From assembly GCA_012728895.1 (NCBI GenBank), contig JAAYEG010000070.1:1-64000 (forward strand): a stretch of 64,000 nt of DNA. The letters are read 5' to 3'. Positions 42,154-50,154 of this stretch are shown one piece after another; within the stretch, counting starts at the first letter, position 1, and every line of letters starts with the position of its first letter. A program made the position numbers and the translations under genes. This stretch comes from Methanospirillum sp. GTDB lineage: Archaea; Halobacteriota; Methanomicrobia; Methanomicrobiales; Methanospirillaceae. The notes under the pieces were generated by a model. The model made no database searches, was not told the DNA's origin, and was given only the letters and a program-made list of their open reading frames with translations.

Positions 42154-44517
42154 ATGAGCAGGAAACAGGATCGAGAGAGGAGGCATCGAGAGAGGAACCG
42201 GGCCTGGACAGTCCTGGCAGTCGCGCTGGCGCTCCTCTGCCTGGCGGGGGCGGCGTCGGCGGAGGCGCCCGGCAGGCTCCTCGGCGCCTCGAACGGCACC
42301 GTCTCGGGAGGCGTCCACGTCGAGGCCCACCAGCCGGTGCCGTGGACGAGCCAGGAGACCGGCGCCACGTCCCGCGAGTTCGCACAGGCGTTCTCGCTGC
42401 CGGACGGCGCCACGGGTAGCAGCGTCGCGTGGGCGCGGCTCTACGTGAGCGTCTACGCGGGGTCGGCGGACTCCTCGTGGAAAGCCCTGGCCACGGTCTC
42501 GTTCGACGGGGACGGGGACGGGAACTACGAGAAGACGCTCGGAACGGAGACGATGGCCACGGCCGATGCCTCGACCGACGGGACGGTGTATGTCGTCAAC
42601 GACCACTGCACCCGGGTGTACTCCGACTTCCTGGCGTGGTACGACGTGACCGGGCTGATCGCATCACCCGCCCCCGCGGCCCGGGTCAGGACGGAGCCGG
42701 TCGAGGACGCGAGCTTCGACGGGAGGCTCAAGGCGGTGGCCCTGGTCGTCGCCTACGACGACGGCGACGGGGACGAGGTGCGGTACTGGGTGAACGACGG
42801 GCACGCCTGGGTGAACGCGGCGACGGCGCCGACGACCACCGCGTTCGACACCGTCCCCGTGCCCGCCGGCTTCGTCTCAGCGACCCTCGACACCCTGGCC
42901 CTCTCGGGCAGGGACGGGGCCTACGCGTTCAACGGCGAACCGCTCGCGGGCGCGGATCCCGTCGCGCCGGTGAACTTCTTCGAGCACGGTACCTGGGATG
43001 TCACGCCCTTTATCACGCCCGGGACCGGGAGCACGCTCTCGATGGAGCCCGGGACCGGTGCCAGCTCGTTCAAGGCGGTCCTCGCCGTCCTCGCGGTCCG
43101 GTCGCCCGCCCCGGCGGCACCCGACATCGCCGTCACCTCGATCGCCCCCAACCCGGGCGCGGGCGACTTCCTGTTCGCCCGCGAGCCGAACGTGATCGCG
43201 GTGACGATCGAGAACCGGGGCTCCGGGCCGGCGCAGGGCTTCACCCTCGCGGTGGACGCCGGCGGGACGGTCGTCACTGAGGCGGGCGGCCCCCTCGAGG
43301 CCGGCGAGAACACGACAGTCGCCGTGGTCGACGGCTCCTCGCGTGAGGGAGGGACGAACGTCACGGTCAGCGCGACCGCCGATTCCGCCGGCGGGATCGA
43401 CGAGACCGACGAGTCCAACAACACCCTCTCCACCACGCTCACCGTCTACAACAACGGCTACAAGGGCAAGCGCTGGACCGGGGGCGAGGACCTCGCCACG
43501 CAGCAGCGGTTCGAGGGCACGATCGACCTGGTCTATTCTGCAGGGAACTCGGCCTATGCTGGAGCGGGCTGGACCGGGAAGACCTGGACCTGGTCGGCCA
43601 CCGACCTCCCCGTCCCCGACGGGGCGACGGTGATGGCCGCCCGTCTCTACCAGGGGTTCACCTACAACAAGATGGGCGCGGACCCGTCCTGGGACCTCGC
43701 GTTCAACGGCGAGACGGTCGCGCCCGTCGCCGCGTACAGCGACATCAAGGGCTTCGGCTCGTACAGCTACCCCTACGGGCTCTACGTCTACGACGTGACC
43801 GGCGCGTTCGACACAGCAGGGAACAGCATGACCATCACGCCCGAGGCCGGGCAGAACTACGGCATCTACGGGGCCTACCTGGTGGTCGTCTTCGCCGACG
43901 AACAGAACGCGACGCCGAAGGAGATCTGGATCAACGACGGGTTCGACATGGTCCAGTCCCAGACGGGTTACTCGGTTTCCACCGAGGAGGCCACCGCATA
44001 TGCCACCTTTTCCGGTATCAATGGAACCGGTGTCACCAGCGCGAACGCGACCGCCATACTCGCGAGCGCCGCGGATGCGGATAAAAGCGCGTTCTTCTTC
44101 AACGACGAACAGTACACCGGTTTCTGGCCGGATTACCTTAAGGGTCCCCAGGTTGGCTTCTCGACCTACGACGTGACCGACGCGCTCGTCAGCGGCGACA
44201 ACGAGGCGAGTCTCCAGAGCGTGGATTCGGGGACGAAGGGCGACAACATGTACGCCATGAACGTCATCCTGGTGGTCGAGAGGGGCGGGCCGGCAGTCCT
44301 GGCCGTCCCGCCTGAGACAGCGCTCCCGGCGGACACCGACGGCGACGGCCTCTACGACGACGTGAACGGCAACGGCCGTAAGGACTTCCAGGACATCGTG
44401 CTGTTCTTCAACCAGATTGCCTGGATCGAGAAGAACGAGCCGCTCGAGGCCTTCGACTGCAACGGGAACGGCCGGATCGACTTCGCCGACGTCGTCTGGC
44501 TCTTTTCCAACCTCTGA
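42154..44517 (+). CDS. Large secreted DUF3344-CARDB-DUF3344 protein with C-terminal dockerin
   Basis: A 787-residue protein: signal peptide (about 20-37, TVLAVALALLCLAGAASAE), DUF3344 domain 1 (about 40-330, VRYWVNDGHAWVNA), CARDB-type adhesion domain (about 330-450, PDIAVTSIAPNPGAGDFLFA), DUF3344 domain 2 (about 455-715, EIWINDGFDMVQSQTGYSVS) and two dockerin-like calcium repeats (DTDGDGLYDDVNGNGRKDFQ and EAFDCNGNGRIDFADVV). Dockerins bind cohesins, so the protein may attach to a surface cohesin encoded elsewhere. It has no membrane anchor, unlike the operon copies. ATG 42154 (MSRKQDRERR) starts the signal peptide, with GGAGATG nearby. Confidence 0.85.
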   Translation: MSRKQDRERRHRERNRAWTVLAVALALLCLAGAASAEAPGRLLGASNGTVSGGVHVEAHQPVPWTSQETGATSREFAQAFSLPDGATGSSVAWARLYVSVYAGSADSSWKALATVSFDGDGDGNYEKTLGTETMATADASTDGTVYVVNDHCTRVYSDFLAWYDVTGLIASPAPAARVRTEPVEDASFDGRLKAVALVVAYDDGDGDEVRYWVNDGHAWVNAATAPTTTAFDTVPVPAGFVSATLDTLALSGRDGAYAFNGEPLAGADPVAPVNFFEHGTWDVTPFITPGTGSTLSMEPGTGASSFKAVLAVLAVRSPAPAAPDIAVTSIAPNPGAGDFLFAREPNVIAVTIENRGSGPAQGFTLAVDAGGTVVTEAGGPLEAGENTTVAVVDGSSREGGTNVTVSATADSAGGIDETDESNNTLSTTLTVYNNGYKGKRWTGGEDLATQQRFEGTIDLVYSAGNSAYAGAGWTGKTWTWSATDLPVPDGATVMAARLYQGFTYNKMGADPSWDLAFNGETVAPVAAYSDIKGFGSYSYPYGLYVYDVTGAFDTAGNSMTITPEAGQNYGIYGAYLVVVFADEQNATPKEIWINDGFDMVQSQTGYSVSTEEATAYATFSGINGTGVTSANATAILASAADADKSAFFFNDEQYTGFWPDYLKGPQVGFSTYDVTDALVSGDNEASLQSVDSGTKGDNMYAMNVILVVERGGPAVLAVPPETALPADTDGDGLYDDVNGNGRKDFQDIVLFFNQIAWIEKNEPLEAFDCNGNGRIDFADVVWLFSNL

Positions 44518-44659
44518 AACCCTTCTTTTCGGGGCGACCGCACGGGGAGCATCCGTGCTCCGAGCGTCGCCGCGCAGTCCCCAGATTTAAGAAGATAACC
44601 CCCTGTTCTTTCGAAATAGTGAGAATCTTAATATCTTTCGTAATACTACCATCCTCCAT

Positions 44660-44688
44660 GCACCGGCAGCCCGGGGGGCTGCCGGTGC
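44660..44688. repeat. Perfect 13-bp inverted repeat with 3-nt loop
   Basis: GCACCGGCAGCCC and its exact complement flank a GGG loop. The stem would be very stable. It is not followed by a T run, so it is not a simple terminator; it lies about 20 nt downstream of an AT-rich patch. A structured RNA element or mobile-element end are possible readings. Confidence 0.6.
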
Positions 44689-45203
44689 CGAACGGCCCGT
44701 TCTTCCGGGCCCTGAACGGGGGGGAGACCCGTCGCCTGGCAGACACCCGGCGCCCACGACCGAGGAAACCGGGCCGACCGGTCCTGCACTCCGCCTCCGG
44801 GGCCCGTGCGGCGGGCCGTCAAGACGCAGGACTGCAGGAGGTAACGCGAGAACGGGAACGGAGATCGACACGACAGGTAAGTACAGGGTCAACTTTCATA
44901 TCAGCACGTCCACCCAGAGCTGCATTTAACTCGAGACTCATTGATCGCGGGCCGGGGACACCCGGCCAGGCACCTCTCTCTTCACGGCACCAGTCCCGGT
45001 ACCGGTGATCTGCACCCTGTCCGGCTGTTGCCCGGAGGGGAGGGAGCGGTGCCATCCTCAGGTGACGATGGCGGCCGGCGGAGCCGGCCGGGGGAACAGG
45101 CGCCCGTCCGGCGCCCCAGGCCTCGCCGGGCCGGGGATCCGCACACCGCCGGACCGTGAATGTACCCGGGAAGCGGGCCCCTTACCCGCACCGGGGGATC
45201 GCC

Positions 45204-45338
45204 GGCGTGATCGAGCCCGCCCGGGTGAAGCGCCAGGCGATCCAGTCGGCGGCGGAGACCGCGGTCCTGCTGATCCGGGTTGACGACATGATGATCACTC
45301 AGTCCAGGCCCCCGGCGGGCATGCCGGGCGGCATGTAA
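45204..45338 (+). pseudogene. C-terminal fragment of a second thermosome gene
   Basis: The frame reads [20 protein letters not shown] then [19 protein letters not shown] and MPGGM before TAA. This is the C-terminus of a group II chaperonin and differs from the intact gene's end (31538-31669) at only a few residues (I to V, V to I, and the tail). The fragment keeps the canonical GGM tail and a T6 run 10 nt after the stop. No upstream chaperonin sequence is present, so it is the surviving tip of a deleted or recombined copy rather than a gene. Confidence 0.85.
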
Positions 45339-45553
45339 GACCCCTCTTTTTTACACGGAACCGGCTCCGAACGAGCGACCCCGCGATCCTGCTGAACGGA
45401 GAGGCCGGCTCGTGGATCGCTCCCCGCCGACCGTGTCCCCGGTAGATTCCGTCCCGGAGGTCGGCGCGGCGGTCGGTGTGTTCGGGTGAACCCGAGAGGG
45501 CCTCGCCGCATGCGCGACGAATGGCTGGACGCGGGGAGCGAGGGGGGAGCAAA

Positions 45554-45585
45554 CTTATTTTAGTTAAGACAAGAAAAGTTGTCTT
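45554..45585 (+). promoter_or_regulatory. cbiM promoter with perfect inverted repeat (candidate operator)
   Basis: CTTATTTTAG (45554-45563) is a TATA box predicting a start near 45583, four nt from ATG 45587. Between them lies AAGACAA (45566-45572), a 6-nt spacer and TTGTCTT (45579-45585), a perfect inverted repeat over the initiation site. A repressor bound here would block transcription of the cobalt uptake genes. Confidence 0.55.
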
Positions 45586-45586
45586 C

Positions 45587-46291
45587 ATGCACATCATGGA
45601 GGGTTTTCTGCCCGCGACCTGGGCCGTCGTCTGGTGGCTGGTCGCCCTGCCCTGCCTCGCGTGGGGCATCATCCAGTTAAAGCGGCTGATCGAGACCGAT
45701 CGCGAGGCCCTGCCCCTGCTCGGCGTCACCGGCGGGTTCATCTTCATCCTGTCGGCCCTGAAACTTCCATCAGTCACGGGCAGCTGCTCCCACCCCACGG
45801 GAACCGGGCTCTCCACCGTCTGCTTCGGGCCCTGGATCACCTCGGTCGTCTGCGCGGTCGTGCTCCTGTTCCAGAGCCTCTTTCTCGCGCACGGCGGGCT
45901 CTCGACCATGGGGGCGAATACCGTGTCCATGGGGGTCGTCGGGCCGCTCGTGGGCTACGGGATCTACCGGGCGCTGAAGAACACGAAGGTCAACATGTTC
46001 ATCACCGTCTTCCTCGTCTGTGCGTTCGCGGACCTCTTCACCTACGTGACGACGTCCCTGCAGCTCGCGCTCGCGTACCCGGCCGAGGTCGGTGGGGTCT
46101 TCAGCTCCTTTACGGTCTTCCTGGGGATCTTCGCGGTCACGCAGATCCCGCTCGCGATCATCGAGGGCGTCATCCTTGCGCTGGTCTTCAAGTACATCGT
46201 CCAGCTCAAGCCGGAGATCCTGGTGCGGCTGGGTGTCTTCCCGGAAGCGAGGGTCATGGCGGCTCACCGGGGGTTCGCGAATGCTGCGTAA
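45587..46291 (+). CDS. cbiM: Cobalt transport protein CbiM (ECF S component)
   Basis: A 234-residue substrate-binding membrane protein. The N-terminal MHIMEGFLP is the metal-binding signature of CbiM/NikM: Met1, His2 and the backbone N-terminus bind Co(II) once the start Met is exposed, so the start matters and the promoter places it at 45587. A second conserved stretch is SCSHPTGTGLST. Seven helices are predicted. It supplies cobalt for the corrinoid cofactors of methanogenesis. It overlaps cbiN by 11 nt. Nickel as substrate cannot be excluded by eye. Confidence 0.95.
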   Translation: MHIMEGFLPATWAVVWWLVALPCLAWGIIQLKRLIETDREALPLLGVTGGFIFILSALKLPSVTGSCSHPTGTGLSTVCFGPWITSVVCAVVLLFQSLFLAHGGLSTMGANTVSMGVVGPLVGYGIYRALKNTKVNMFITVFLVCAFADLFTYVTTSLQLALAYPAEVGGVFSSFTVFLGIFAVTQIPLAIIEGVILALVFKYIVQLKPEILVRLGVFPEARVMAAHRGFANAA

Positions 46292-46622
46292 GTACTGGTT
46301 CGAGATCCTGGCCGCTGTTGCCATTGTCGTCTTCGTCGGCGTATTCCTCGCGACGGCCGTACTGAACCCGGACGCGGAGTTCGGCGGGTCGGACGGGGAG
46401 GGTTCCGGGGTGATCTCGGAGATCACCGGCATCCCCGAAGAGGACTTCGAGCCACTGGTACCCCAGTGGGAGCCTCCGAGCGGTGAGATCGAGTCCGGCC
46501 TCTTCGCACTCCTGGCCGCGATCGGTGGGATCGTGGTCGGCTACGGATTCGGCCAGTGGCGTGGGCAGCGAAAGGACGCTCCCGCGCCCGTCTCCGAGAC
46601 CGCCCGCGATATAAATGTTTGA
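46281..46622 (+). CDS. cbiN: Cobalt transport accessory protein CbiN
   Basis: A 113-residue protein with two membrane helices (WFEILAAVAIVVFVGVFLAT at 6-26 and LFALLAAIGGIVVGYGFGQW near 75-95) around an extracytoplasmic loop (ADAEFGG region, NPDAEFGGSDGEGSGVISE). CbiN is the small partner essential for loading CbiM. ATG 46281 (MLRKYWFEILA). Overlaps cbiM and cbiQ by 11 and 8 nt. Confidence 0.92.
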   Translation: MLRKYWFEILAAVAIVVFVGVFLATAVLNPDAEFGGSDGEGSGVISEITGIPEEDFEPLVPQWEPPSGEIESGLFALLAAIGGIVVGYGFGQWRGQRKDAPAPVSETARDINV

Positions 46623-47415
46623 GGAGATCCTCGAAGACATCGCACAGCGGAACAGTCTCCGGGAGGTGAACACCTCCCTGAAACTGGCCGTCGGGCTCGG
46701 GGGGCTCGTCCTCTGCCTCGTCTCGACGGGGTACGTCGCGCCCCTCTTTATCGCACTGGCATTGATCGCGGCCCTTGTTCTCCTCGCGCGGATCGATGCA
46801 TACACCGTCGCCGAGCTCTTCGTGGCTCCTGCGATCTTCGCGGCAACGGGCGTCATCGTCATCGTTTTAACCTCGGGCGGTGTCGATCCCTTCTGGGTAT
46901 GGCAGCCCCTGTCCTGGCTCTCGCTCTCGGTCACCCCCGAGAGCATCGATCGCGGCTTCCTCGTTTTCTGCCGGACGCTCGGCGGCATGGCATCGCTGAT
47001 CTTCATCGCGCTCACCACGCCGATGACCGACCTCTTCGGGGTCATGAGGCAGTGTCGCCTGCCGGCGGTCCTGGTCGAGCTGGTAATGATCATCTACCAG
47101 ACCATCTTTCTCCTGCTCGACCACCTGGTCCTCATCTACCGCGCCCAGCTGATGCGCCTGGGGTACTCCTCCCCAGGCGAGTGGATCCGGTCCTTTTCCA
47201 CCCTCGCCGGAGCCGGGTTCATAGGGGCGTGGAACGCGGGAGAGGACCTGATCCGGGCGCGGGAGATGCGCTGCTACGACGGAAAACTCGTCATCCTGGG
47301 CGAGGTCAGGCCCGTGGCAGCCCGCCCTCTGCTCACGGCAACGGGGTTCCTCGCCCTCTCGGCGGCCCTCGTCGTCCTGACCCGGTCGATCACGGTCTTT
47401 CCCACGGTACCATGA
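46615..47415 (+). CDS. cbiQ: Cobalt ECF transporter T component CbiQ
   Basis: A 266-residue membrane protein that couples CbiM to the ATPase. Hydrophobic helices include LKLAVGLGGLVLCLVSTGYV and VELVMIIYQTIFLLLDHL. The first coupling motif appears as RAQLMRLGYSSPG and the second as RAREMRCYDG, replacing the A-R-G pattern of EcfT but in equivalent positions. The start MFEEILEDIAQRNS is within cbiN. ATG of cbiO overlaps its stop by 4 nt. Confidence 0.93.
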   Translation: MFEEILEDIAQRNSLREVNTSLKLAVGLGGLVLCLVSTGYVAPLFIALALIAALVLLARIDAYTVAELFVAPAIFAATGVIVIVLTSGGVDPFWVWQPLSWLSLSVTPESIDRGFLVFCRTLGGMASLIFIALTTPMTDLFGVMRQCRLPAVLVELVMIIYQTIFLLLDHLVLIYRAQLMRLGYSSPGEWIRSFSTLAGAGFIGAWNAGEDLIRAREMRCYDGKLVILGEVRPVAARPLLTATGFLALSAALVVLTRSITVFPTVP

Positions 47416-48578
47416 CGGGAATCATCCTCGAGGCGCGGGACCTCCGGTATCGCTATCCACGCGGAGACGAGGTGGTCCGGGGGATCAGTTTCCACATCCG
47501 CCGGGGGGAGAAGATCGCGATCGTCGGCCCTAACGGCGCAGGGAAGTCGACCCTGCTGATGATGTTCAACGGCATACTCCGGCCCAGCTCCGGCACCATG
47601 CTTTACGACAACCAGCCGATCATCTACGATACGAAGTCGCTCCGGTCGCTCCGGAAGAGCGTCGGGTTCGTGCTTCAGAACCCCGACCAGCAGATCGTGG
47701 CCCCGACCGTGTACCAGGACGTGGGGTTCGGCCCGGCGAACCTGGGGGCGTCCGAGGAGGAGGTGAAGCGCGCGGTCCAGGAGGCGCTCCGCGCGGTCGG
47801 GCTCGAGGGGTTCGAGCACCGTCCGACCCACCAGCTCTCCGGCGGAGAGAAGAAGAAGGTGGCGATCGCGGGCGTCCTCGCGATGGAGCCCGAGGTGCTC
47901 GTCTTCGACGAGCCGACGAGCAGCCTGGACCCGGCGGCATCGGCGGAGATCATGGAGCTCCTCGACGAGCTGAACGACCAGGGAACGACGATCATCGTCT
48001 CGACACACGACATCGAGCTCGCCAACCTGTGGGCCGACCGGGCGATCCTGATGGTCGGCGGCTGGATCCTCCAGGAGGACGTCCCCTCGGTCGCGTTCGG
48101 AGACCCGGACCTCGTGCGTGCGGCCCGCCTCACAACTCCCGTGCTGCTCGAGCTCCATCATGAGCTCGGGCGGCGAGGGATCCCGGTGCCCGCCGAGAGG
48201 CCCCGATCCGTGCTCGAGATGCTGGACGCGATCGACCGTGCCTTCCAGCAGGACCCTCACCGCGCCCATCCGGGGACGATTACGGTCTACGACGCGGACG
48301 CTCCGTGCGACGGAGGGCTGGCCCGGTGGCGGGCCTTGCGCCCGGAGGTCGCGATCGGGGCGATGGGCACACGCGCCAAGCAGCGGGCTGCCGAGGAGGG
48401 CGTCCCCCTCCACTTCACCTACGGGGTCGTCGACAAGTGCATTCTCAAGGCGCTCCTCGGCGAGGACGCCCTGATCCTGACCACCGGGGGGATGATCCGG
48501 CGGGTCTTCGAGCGCGTCGAGGAGTACGCCCGTCAGAGCGGGGTCGAGATCCCGGTCGTCCTGATCGGGGGCGAGTAA
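47412..48578 (+). CDS. cbiO: Cobalt ECF transporter ATPase CbiO with C-terminal extension
   Basis: A 388-residue ABC ATPase. Walker A GPNGAGKST (about 37-45), FVLQNPDQQIVAP, signature LSGGEKKKVA, Walker B EVLVFDEPTSSLD and H-loop VSTHDIEL are intact. Beyond the usual end (about residue 275) there are roughly 110 extra residues (GTITVYDADAPCDGGLARWR, AIGAMGTRAKQRAAEEG, LILTTGGMIRRVFERVEEYA) with a separate alpha/beta look. This extension has one Cys in PCDGG and another in DKCILK. Its role is unknown; it could sense cobalt or a corrinoid precursor (inference). Confidence 0.92.
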   Translation: MTGIILEARDLRYRYPRGDEVVRGISFHIRRGEKIAIVGPNGAGKSTLLMMFNGILRPSSGTMLYDNQPIIYDTKSLRSLRKSVGFVLQNPDQQIVAPTVYQDVGFGPANLGASEEEVKRAVQEALRAVGLEGFEHRPTHQLSGGEKKKVAIAGVLAMEPEVLVFDEPTSSLDPAASAEIMELLDELNDQGTTIIVSTHDIELANLWADRAILMVGGWILQEDVPSVAFGDPDLVRAARLTTPVLLELHHELGRRGIPVPAERPRSVLEMLDAIDRAFQQDPHRAHPGTITVYDADAPCDGGLARWRALRPEVAIGAMGTRAKQRAAEEGVPLHFTYGVVDKCILKALLGEDALILTTGGMIRRVFERVEEYARQSGVEIPVVLIGGE

Positions 48579-48594
48579 AGCCCCACGGACCCCC

Positions 48595-49416
48595 TTACGG
48601 TCGGACCGGGGCCACGAGCTCCTGGCGCAGCAGGGCGAAGAACCGTTCGCGTGCACGCCGTTCGATCCACGGCGTATGCCCGCAGGCGGTAAGAACGTGA
48701 ACGCGCGGGGACACGCCCGCGGCGTGGAGCGGCTCGAAGACGCCCTCGAACGGATGGGGGTCGTTTTCCCCGTGGATCACCGCAATCGGGCAGGCGACAA
48801 GCCGAGCCTGCTCGACGAAATAGCCCGACGCCCGGAGCGTTGCCGCCTCGCTCCAGACCAACCGGTGGATCTCCGGATCCGGGGGGAACTCCTGGGGCAC
48901 CGGGTATACCGGGTCGACGGCGTCGGCCCGGGCGCAGAGTTCGCCGTACCGGGCGAGATCGCCGGCGCTCGGCGCAGTGCCCTCGAGCGCCCGCTGCAGA
49001 CGGACGAACTCGCCCCGGTCCTCAGGCGGGAGCCGGGCGAGGCGGGCTTTCGCAATCCCGCCGGCATACGCGGGGTCGAGCGGACCTGATCCGACCAGCA
49101 CCAACCGCTTCACGAGGTCAGCGTGGGCCGCCGCGGCGAGGAGGGCGAGCATGACTCCCCAGGAGAAGCCAACCAGGACCACGGGCGCGTTCGCGTGGGC
49201 GCGGAGCTGCGCCGCGAGTTCCTCGACCTGCCCCGCCACCGAGGTCGCCGACTGGAACGGCTCCAGGACCCCGCAGGTCGCAGAGAGTTCCCGGGCGACG
49301 GTGGCCATCTCCCCCGGGGCGCCCGGCCCGCCGTGGACGAGGGCGACGGAGTACGGCGGCGTCCCCCAGGCCCGACACGGGCTCATGGCAGATGATCCGG
49401 CGCCGGGACGCTTCAT
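48595..49416 (-). CDS. Alpha/beta hydrolase
   Basis: A 273-residue hydrolase fold protein. Oxyanion strand VALVHGGPGAPGEM, nucleophile elbow GFSWGV (Ser), acid in IHGENDPHPFEG (Asp) and His in LTACGHTPWIE are all visible. The triad is complete and the length standard. The start at ATG 49416 has GAGGT nine nt upstream; ATG 49425 is possible. It lies 12 nt after the ABC permease gene, so it may be cotranscribed with the exporter. The substrate is unknown; some members are proline iminopeptidase-like. Confidence 0.85.
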   Translation of the reverse strand: MKRPGAGSSAMSPCRAWGTPPYSVALVHGGPGAPGEMATVARELSATCGVLEPFQSATSVAGQVEELAAQLRAHANAPVVLVGFSWGVMLALLAAAAHADLVKRLVLVGSGPLDPAYAGGIAKARLARLPPEDRGEFVRLQRALEGTAPSAGDLARYGELCARADAVDPVYPVPQEFPPDPEIHRLVWSEAATLRASGYFVEQARLVACPIAVIHGENDPHPFEGVFEPLHAAGVSPRVHVLTACGHTPWIERRARERFFALLRQELVAPVRP

Positions 49417-49428
49417 CGATCCCATACC

Positions 49429-50154
49429 TCAGACCGTGACCCGGCGGAAGAGGAGGGACGAGGCGGCGACCATCGCGGCGGCGAGCAGGAGGAGGGCCGC
49501 GAAGCCCGTCCAGGGCAATGGCGGCGCTGCGAACGAACGGATCAGGTCGATCGCCCACGAGACCGGGTTGCACCGCGCGATGGCCCGGAGCCAGGCCGGC
49601 ATCACGTCGTACGGCATCAGGGCCGACGAGGTGAAGAAGAGCGGCATCGAGAGGAGCGCGTTCACCGCGGCGTAGCCGTCGTGGTCCTGGACGAAGAGGG
49701 CGAGCGCGGTCGAGAACGACGAGAGCAGGACCCCGAAGACGAACAGCACCAGGTAGCTGAAGCCGACCTGGGCGGGGGAGAAGATCGTGGCGCCGAGCAG
49801 CACGGCGAGCAGCATGATCACGCTGGCCTGGAGGAGGCCCCGGACGGTGATGAAGAGGATCTTGCCATAGAGGATCGACTCGCGCGGCGACGGCAGGGCG
49901 AGGAACTTGTTCAGGAACCCCAGGATCTTGTCGAAGATCAGGGACGAGCCCCCCTGCATCCCGGCCGAGAGCATCGTCAGGACCAGGATCCCCGGCGTGA
50001 TGAAGTCCAGGTAGGAGTCCGTGAACCGGGTGGGGAGCGCCAGCCCGACGAAGATGAGCCATGCCGCAGGCATGATCAGGGCCGACCAGACGTTGAGCCG
50101 GCCCCGGACCCACCGGCGCATGTCCCTGAGGAAGTAGACCAGGACCGCGTTCAA
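49429..50154 (-). CDS. ABC-2 type permease (DrrB-like)
   Basis: A 241-residue permease with six hydrophobic segments (LNVWSALIMPAAWLIFVGLA, FITPGILVLTMLSAGMQGG, FGVLLSSFSTALALFV). The ABC2 signature region is near RCNPVSWAIDLIRSF. It exports an unknown compound with the adjacent ATPase; the family includes antibiotic and lipid exporters. Start overlaps the ATPase stop by 4 nt. Confidence 0.9.
   Translation of the reverse strand: MNAVLVYFLRDMRRWVRGRLNVWSALIMPAAWLIFVGLALPTRFTDSYLDFITPGILVLTMLSAGMQGGSSLIFDKILGFLNKFLALPSPRESILYGKILFITVRGLLQASVIMLLAVLLGATIFSPAQVGFSYLVLFVFGVLLSSFSTALALFVQDHDGYAAVNALLSMPLFFTSSALMPYDVMPAWLRAIARCNPVSWAIDLIRSFAAPPLPWTGFAALLLLAAAMVAASSLLFRRVTV

Larger units (their letters stand above)
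44518..45586. other. 1.07 kb interval with hairpin and thermosome fragment
   Basis: No intact gene is supportable. Contents that are: a T-rich site after the dockerin gene (CCTTCTTTTC), an AT patch near 44630-44650 (CTTAATATCTTTCGTAATAC), a perfect hairpin at 44660-44688, a thermosome C-terminal fragment at 45204-45338 with its own T6 terminator, and the cbiM promoter from 45554. The rest is GC-rich and unassigned. Confidence 0.5.

Noticed and set aside
45156-45338. A 60-codon ORF ending in a chaperonin tail, considered as a real small gene
   Set aside because: Only the last 44 codons have any protein resemblance and they equal the end of the thermosome; there is no start or domain of its own.
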